Shown here one piece after another: positions 1-7,016 of a DNA stretch of 7,016 bases. Numbering within the stretch: position 1 is the stretch's first letter; the number at the start of each line of letters is the position of its first letter. The notes under the pieces were generated by a model. It had not been told where the DNA came from, made no database searches, and saw nothing but the letters and a program-made list of their open reading frames with translations. Source of the stretch: DP-19 sp041488235 (GTDB taxonomy: Bacteria > Desulfobacterota > Binatia > UTPRO1); NCBI GenBank assembly GCA_041488235.1, contig JBGPOW010000226.1, forward strand, positions 1 through 7,016, read 5' to 3'. The position numbers were made by a program, and so were the translations under genes.

Positions 1-3450
<3,450 letters not shown>

Positions 3451-3456
3451 GATCGG

Positions 3457-3463
3457 CTCCTTC
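3457..3463 (-). promoter_or_regulatory. Ribosome binding site of the SDR gene (GAAGGAG)
   Basis: The minus strand reads GAAGGAG, then six bases (CCGATC), then ATG at 3450. This near-ideal Shine-Dalgarno fixes the intended start of the dehydrogenase, and it is the main reason the frame mismatch downstream is read as a frameshift and not as a shorter gene. The internal ATG at 3257 has no comparable site. Confidence 0.8.
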
Positions 3464-3524
3464 ACGGGCGGCGTGCAGCCGCGATTGCTCTCGATCGTAT
3501 GATGCCGCGACCCTTGACGCGTTG

Positions 3525-3538
3525 CATGCGAGTGCATG
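3525..3538. repeat. Inverted repeat CATGC-GAGT-GCATG, also a direct TGCATG pair
   Basis: CATGC and GCATG flank four bases. The same bases give direct copies of TGCATG at 3523-3528 and 3533-3538, exactly 10 bases apart, which is one helical turn. It lies in the divergent promoter region, about 75 bases from the dehydrogenase start. It could be an operator half-site pair, but the arms are short and chance occurrence is possible. Confidence 0.3.
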
Positions 3539-3593
3539 AATCCCTCGGCCTCGCCGGGCAAGTAGCAACGGTACCCGAAAGGCAGCCCTTTGA

Positions 3594-3610
3594 GGTGGAC
3601 AAAGTCCACC
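3594..3610. repeat. Perfect inverted repeat GGTGGAC-AAA-GTCCACC
   Basis: There are two exact 7-base arms around a 3-base centre. It lies 66 bases upstream of the start of the secreted protein and about 144 bases upstream of the dehydrogenase start. As DNA it is a credible operator for a dimeric regulator. As RNA it would form a stable hairpin in the leader of the plus-strand gene. It has no U-run, so it is not a standard terminator. No regulator gene is in the window to pair with it. Confidence 0.5.
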
Positions 3611-3643
3611 CGATCGAGGGAAAACGCGTCATCGTTCCGAAAT

Positions 3644-3660
3644 TCCAGTCTCCAGTCTCC
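3644..3660 (+). repeat. Short tandem repeat TCCAGTC x2.4
   Basis: Two exact 7-base units plus a partial third (TCC) sit directly before the Shine-Dalgarno of the secreted-protein gene. No function is evident; slippage here would change leader length only. Confidence 0.5.
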
Positions 3661-3662
3661 AC

Positions 3663-3667
3663 GGAGG
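3663..3667 (+). promoter_or_regulatory. Ribosome binding site of the secreted-protein gene (GGAGG)
   Basis: GGAGG stands eight bases before ATG 3676. That ATG opens a textbook signal peptide. Together these place the start here and not at the in-frame ATG at 3499, 59 codons upstream, which has no such site. Confidence 0.8.
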
Positions 3668-3675
3668 AACCCACA

Positions 3676-6663
3676 ATGCGGCCGCCGAAGTCCATAGCCA
3701 TCCTTGGCCTGATCCTCATCCTGGCGCAGGCAGCACGTACCCGGGCGGACATCACCATCAACTCCTCCGGTCTCGCGATGAACGCCGGCGTCGTCTTCGA
3801 TCTGGATAAGAACGGGTTCATCTCGGACGACGAGAAGCCGACCACCGGCGACCCCGCGTCCTTCAATCAGACGTTCTCCCCGAGGGTCGGCGATTCTGCC
3901 GCGACGTTGACGGTCGTTTCCAGTATCGTGAATGACGGCGGCACGCTCACGGCGACCGGTCATGGGGATTGCAGCGCGCGCGTGGCTCTCACCGGCGATC
4001 CCGACAAGGACAAGATCAACGGCGCGGGGGGCCAGGCGAGCTTCGGCGCCGACATCACGCTCACGAAGCCCGCGACTTTCTCCTACTCCGGCACCGCGTC
4101 CGTGGCGCCGCCGTCACCTCCGCTCTCGATCGGCGGCGGCGGCGACAATCTCGTGCAGCTGGCGTTTTGCTGCGGCGGCGGCGCTGCCGTCGACGTCCAG
4201 GCCGACGACGCCTCCCTCGATCCGAACCTCGACGGGGCCGACGTGAGCGGAGAGCTGCCGGCCGGAACTTACCATTTCGGCGCGCTAGTCGAGTGCCAGC
4301 CGCGCCGCACCGGCGGCATCGTCGGGCCGCCCGAAGGCGATGGGCATTTCTCCTTCACGCTGACGATCACGGAAGCCCGATGCACCGGGCCGACCTCGAC
4401 ATGGGTTGGTCCAGCGACCGGGGGTGCCTTCGACGATCCCCTGAACTGGAACCCGCCCGTCGTGCCGACTTTCGGAAGCACCGACGACGACTGCGACGAG
4501 GCGCTCTTCGACGGCGGCCAGACGGTCGATGTCGATCTGTCGGCCGGCGCCGCGGCACTGCTGGCGCCGCGCGCGGCCGGCTCGCGTACGGCGGGACGCT
4601 TGCATGCGCGGCGGATCAAGGACCTGCGATTGATCGGCGAGGGGTTGGTCATTCTCGACGGTGTCGCGGACGACCGCGCGTCGCTGTTGGTCGACGGCGG
4701 CGGACGGTTGCATCTCGACAGCGGCAGCCTGCGGGCGCAGAACGCCCAGGTCGGCGGGGTCGGGAGTGGGACGGTGCGGGTCGAGACTCCGACGAGCGTC
4801 TTCACGACGCTGCGGACGCTCACGATCGGCGGCGGGGGACTGCTGAAGATCTTCAACAACGGTGTCGGCCAGAGCGCCGAAGTACGCATCGGCGACGGCG
4901 CCGGACTCGGGTCGGCGACGATGGACGGCGCGGGCTTGCGCTGGACGACCGGCAAGACGTCGGTCGGCTTCGGGGGGCGCGGCGAGCTCCTCATCGAGAA
5001 CGGCGCCGAGGTGGATAGTACGGAGGCCGTCGTCGATGCGGGTCTTCCCGCGGGCCCGACGCCGAGCGACGGCGCATCCCCGAACCTCTGCATCGGCCGC
5101 AGCGGCGGCGCTGGTGTCGACGTGCGCGGCCATTCCACGGCGTCGTCGGCGTGGCATGTCGACTCACTCTCGATCGGCGGCCTCGGCTGCGTCGAGGTGA
5201 CCGACGAGGGCGGGATCGTGACCGGCGAGCACGCCGGTGGCGACGTGCTCGTCGGCACGACCGAAGCTGGCGAGGGCTTGCTCTTTGTGAACCAGGCCGG
5301 CGTGTTGAGCGTGGGCGCGCGCCTGGTCGTCGGTGAGAGCGGGCCCGGAATGATCGTGCTGGTCGAGGACACCTTTGCGGATCCGCGCATCAACGTCGCG
5401 GGCGCGATGGCGATCGGCCAGTCCTTGCCGCCGGCGGGCAGCGGAAAGGTCATCGTGGTCGGCGATCCCTTGACCGAAGGCGCCTCGCTCACCTCGAACA
5501 CGCTGAGCGTTCCCGACGGCGACACCGCGCGCGGCGATCTCGAGATTCGCGCAGGTGCTCGTGTCGTTACGGCGACGACGGCCGCGATCGGCACGGAGGG
5601 GACTGAAGGAACGACCGGTGCCGTCAAGGGATTCGGCTCGGTACGGCTCGACGGCTCGCCCGGGGCAGACCCTAGCCTGACGCGCTGGCAGGTCGGCACC
5701 TCGCTGGCGATCGGTGGAGCGCAGGTCGGCTCGTCGACCGGCCACCTCGACATCAGCGACGCGGCCGTCATCGTCGGTACGGCGGCGGCAAACCCGGTGG
5801 TCACGATCAACCCCGGTGGCCGAGTGACCGCTTTCGGACGTTCGAATCTTCTGTTGACCGTCGGTGGCACGATCCACAACGACGGCGTCGTTGCCGGCCC
5901 GGTGGTGCTCGGCGGATCCTACGACCCGAGCTCCCACGGTACCCTCGTGCAGGCGTTCGGCGCGCACCCGATCGTCGTCCCGACAAACGTCGCCGCCGCG
6001 ACGGCGCGACCGGGAAGCGGTCTCGAGACATCGACACCGGTCGGCGCCGGCACCGGCGCGGCGAAGACGCCGCCCGCGCCGCAAGGGCCGATCGTCATCA
6101 TGGGAGACGCGGATCTCGGCAACACCACGCTCGTCCTCCAATTCCTGAACGGCTTCGCCCCGCAGCAGGGGGACGCGTTTCCGATCTTCGAAGTCCAGGG
6201 ACAGCTGACCGGGACGTTCGCGAACGTCGAGATCCGCGGCCTCGCGCCCGGTGCTACCTTCGACGTGCTGACGACGCCCGGCATGGCGACGTCGCTCACC
6301 GACACGGTTGCGCTGCCGGTCGTCTCGATCAAGGCACCGGCGAAGCTCAAGGAGTCGGCCAAGAAGGGCGTCAAAGTGCAGTTCAAGCGTAGCGGCCCGA
6401 CGACGGATGCTCTGACGGTGCACTACCGCGTCGGCGGCAGCGCCGAGAACGGCATCGACTACGTCGCGCTTCCGGGGACGCTCGAGATTCCGGTGAAGAA
6501 GAAGTCGGCGACGGTCGTCGTGCAGCCGTTCGTCGACGGCATCCCGGAGCCGCCCGAGACGATCGAGTTCGAGGTTTTGCCCGGCGACGATTACGCGCCG
6601 AGCATCCCATCGACGGCGACGATCACGCTCTTCACCGCCGAGAAGAAGATCAAGAAAAAGTAA
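3676..6663 (+). CDS. Secreted beta-solenoid repeat protein with EF-hand-like loop and C-terminal Calx-beta-like domain
   Basis: 995 residues. A signal peptide (Arg2, Lys5, hydrophobic core 6-17, cleavage near residue 19 or 24, TRA-D) sends it across the inner membrane. Residues 42-53, DLDKNGFISDDE, form a complete 12-residue EF-hand-type loop, so calcium binding is likely. Residues 54-240 are a beta-rich, glycine-rich region I do not recognise. W243 and NWNP (257-260) match the W..G..GSF.DP.NW.P entry motif of autotransporter-type passengers. Degenerate repeats follow, roughly 'DG.GS.W...lsiG..G.G.L.I.nGa.V', with repeat tryptophans at 423, 493 and 671, predicting a right-handed beta-solenoid. 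An Ala/Pro/Gly linker (about 770-805) leads to GFAPQQGDAF (826-835) and GTFANV (846-851), the usual end of such passengers. Residues 882-987 resemble Calx-beta (YRVGGSAENGIDY, PGT, EPPETIEFEV). The tail is EKKIKKK. No beta-barrel, LPXTG, PEP-CTERM or transmembrane anchor is visible. It is probably a surface or extracellular adhesion or matrix protein; the specific function is unknown. Confidence 0.8.
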   Translation: MRPPKSIAILGLILILAQAARTRADITINSSGLAMNAGVVFDLDKNGFISDDEKPTTGDPASFNQTFSPRVGDSAATLTVVSSIVNDGGTLTATGHGDCSARVALTGDPDKDKINGAGGQASFGADITLTKPATFSYSGTASVAPPSPPLSIGGGGDNLVQLAFCCGGGAAVDVQADDASLDPNLDGADVSGELPAGTYHFGALVECQPRRTGGIVGPPEGDGHFSFTLTITEARCTGPTSTWVGPATGGAFDDPLNWNPPVVPTFGSTDDDCDEALFDGGQTVDVDLSAGAAALLAPRAAGSRTAGRLHARRIKDLRLIGEGLVILDGVADDRASLLVDGGGRLHLDSGSLRAQNAQVGGVGSGTVRVETPTSVFTTLRTLTIGGGGLLKIFNNGVGQSAEVRIGDGAGLGSATMDGAGLRWTTGKTSVGFGGRGELLIENGAEVDSTEAVVDAGLPAGPTPSDGASPNLCIGRSGGAGVDVRGHSTASSAWHVDSLSIGGLGCVEVTDEGGIVTGEHAGGDVLVGTTEAGEGLLFVNQAGVLSVGARLVVGESGPGMIVLVEDTFADPRINVAGAMAIGQSLPPAGSGKVIVVGDPLTEGASLTSNTLSVPDGDTARGDLEIRAGARVVTATTAAIGTEGTEGTTGAVKGFGSVRLDGSPGADPSLTRWQVGTSLAIGGAQVGSSTGHLDISDAAVIVGTAAANPVVTINPGGRVTAFGRSNLLLTVGGTIHNDGVVAGPVVLGGSYDPSSHGTLVQAFGAHPIVVPTNVAAATARPGSGLETSTPVGAGTGAAKTPPAPQGPIVIMGDADLGNTTLVLQFLNGFAPQQGDAFPIFEVQGQLTGTFANVEIRGLAPGATFDVLTTPGMATSLTDTVALPVVSIKAPAKLKESAKKGVKVQFKRSGPTTDALTVHYRVGGSAENGIDYVALPGTLEIPVKKKSATVVVQPFVDGIPEPPETIEFEVLPGDDYAPSIPSTATITLFTAEKKIKKK

Positions 6664-6691
6664 CGCCCGTCGAAGCGTTAGGTCACTAACG
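6661..6691. terminator. Overlapping hairpins in the convergent gap, possible bidirectional terminator
   Basis: TAACGC (6661-6666) pairs with GCGTTA (6675-6680) around an 8-base loop, with the stop codon of the secreted protein inside the first arm. CGTTAG (6676-6681) also pairs with CTAACG (6686-6691) around GTCA. The two hairpins share the middle arm and exclude each other. The location between convergent genes fits termination, but the stems are only 6 bp and no T-run follows on either strand. Confidence 0.35.
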
Positions 6692-6732
6692 GTCCACCGA
6701 AGCTGCCCGTTCCAACTACGCTCGACGGTCGT

Positions 6733-7016
6733 CTACTGCAGCTCGCCCATGACCCAGCGGGCGGTGTCGGCGGGGAGGTCGGGGAGAAATTGGAGAAACT
6801 CCTCGACGTTGGCGCCGGCGGCGCGGGTGCCGAAGTTCTCCTTCAGAAAGCCGTGGAAATGCTCGGCGACGCGCTCCGAGAGGAGGCCGCAGCGGCGCAG
6901 CGTCGGAATGACGAAGCCCTGCACCGGGCCGAGCCGGCGGCCGCGAGGAAGGTCGCGGGTGATCTCCTCGCGCTCGTTGGCGAGGCTGGCGAACATGGCG
7001 GCGGGATCGATGCCGA
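6733..7016 (-). CDS. C-terminal fragment of an unrecognised protein
   Basis: The minus-strand frame is open from the window edge to TAG at 6733-6735, giving 93 residues. It reads GIDPAA, then MFASLANEREEIT from ATG 6996, so the gene most likely starts outside the window and that Met is internal; no Shine-Dalgarno precedes it. The sequence is mixed-charge and looks largely helical: FASLANEREEITRDL, a basic turn (PRGRRLG), an IPTLRRCGLL segment, then SERVAEHFHGFLKENFG and EEFLQFLPDLPAD, ending WVMGELQ. It is soluble in character, with no membrane segment. I do not recognise the family and assign no function. It converges on the secreted-protein gene with a 69-base gap and is unlikely to be co-regulated with it. 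Confidence 0.6.
   Translation of the reverse strand, partial: GIDPAAMFASLANEREEITRDLPRGRRLGPVQGFVIPTLRRCGLLSERVAEHFHGFLKENFGTRAAGANVEEFLQFLPDLPADTARWVMGELQ

Larger units (their letters stand above)
3451..3675. promoter_or_regulatory. Divergent intergenic region between the SDR operon and the secreted-protein gene
   Basis: These 225 bases separate two genes transcribed away from each other and must hold both promoters. I see both Shine-Dalgarno sites, a perfect inverted repeat at 3594-3610, an inverted repeat at 3525-3538, a small AAAGG/CCTTT hairpin (3578-3591), a 7-base arm pair TCCCTCG (3541-3547) and CGAGGGA (3615-3621) that brackets that hairpin and the 3594-3610 repeat, and two tandem TCCAGTC copies. 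A TTGACG at 3514-3519 resembles a -35 box, but no convincing -10 follows it. A long coding frame crosses the region from 3499 but looks non-genic. Confidence 0.6.

Noticed and set aside
3514..3540. Possible sigma-70 promoter: TTGACG with a downstream ATGAAT/TGAATC
   Set aside because: The -35-like hexamer is good, but the -10 candidates at 16-17 base spacing match the consensus poorly.
3499..3675. A 59-codon upstream extension of the secreted protein
   Set aside because: It would bury the signal peptide inside the protein, has no ribosome binding site, and crosses the palindromes of the promoter region.
4269..6423. Long minus-strand open frames (536 and 419 codons) opposite the secreted-protein gene
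   Set aside because: The plus strand has a signal peptide, calcium loop, solenoid motifs and a Calx-beta-like domain in one frame. The antisense products are Pro/Ser/Thr- or Arg-rich without domains.

Overview
The window is GC-rich throughout. Its codons strongly prefer G or C in the third position, and every frame carries long spurious ORFs. The gene content (a cytoplasmic GH63-type glucosidase, a glucose-dehydrogenase-like SDR, and a large secreted beta-solenoid/Calx-beta protein) suggests a high-GC Gram-negative bacterium. A deltaproteobacterial-type or similar uncultivated soil or sediment lineage is plausible, but that placement is inference; no rRNA or other marker gene is present.

Layout: 1-2638 (minus) is nearly all of a large glucosidase of the MGH1-like/GH63 group, cut at its C-terminus by the window edge. 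Immediately upstream and overlapping it by 8 bases (ATGGCTGA) is a short-chain dehydrogenase (2631-3450, minus) that closely resembles glucose 1-dehydrogenase. The two form a compact operon. A natural reading is that the hydrolase frees glucose from a small glucoside and the dehydrogenase oxidises it to gluconolactone. The SDR frame is broken. Its strong ribosome binding site and ATG lie one frame away from the Rossmann-fold reading frame, and one extra base at 3414-3417 explains this.

3451-3675 is a divergent intergenic region. It holds both ribosome binding sites, a perfect 17-base inverted repeat (GGTGGACAAAGTCCACC), a CATGC/GCATG inverted repeat and a short tandem repeat. From 3676 to 6663 (plus) runs a 995-residue secreted protein: signal peptide, an EF-hand-like calcium loop, a solenoid region of degenerate repeats like those in autotransporter passengers, a typical solenoid-end module, a Calx-beta-like domain, and a lysine-rich tail. 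It has no visible membrane anchor or beta-barrel.

A 69-base convergent gap (6664-6732) contains two overlapping, mutually exclusive hairpins. The window ends in the C-terminal 93 residues of an unrecognised minus-strand gene (6733-7016).

Nothing here is clearly a new defence or mobile system. The points most worth checking are the SDR frameshift, the glucosidase/dehydrogenase pairing and the architecture of the secreted protein.
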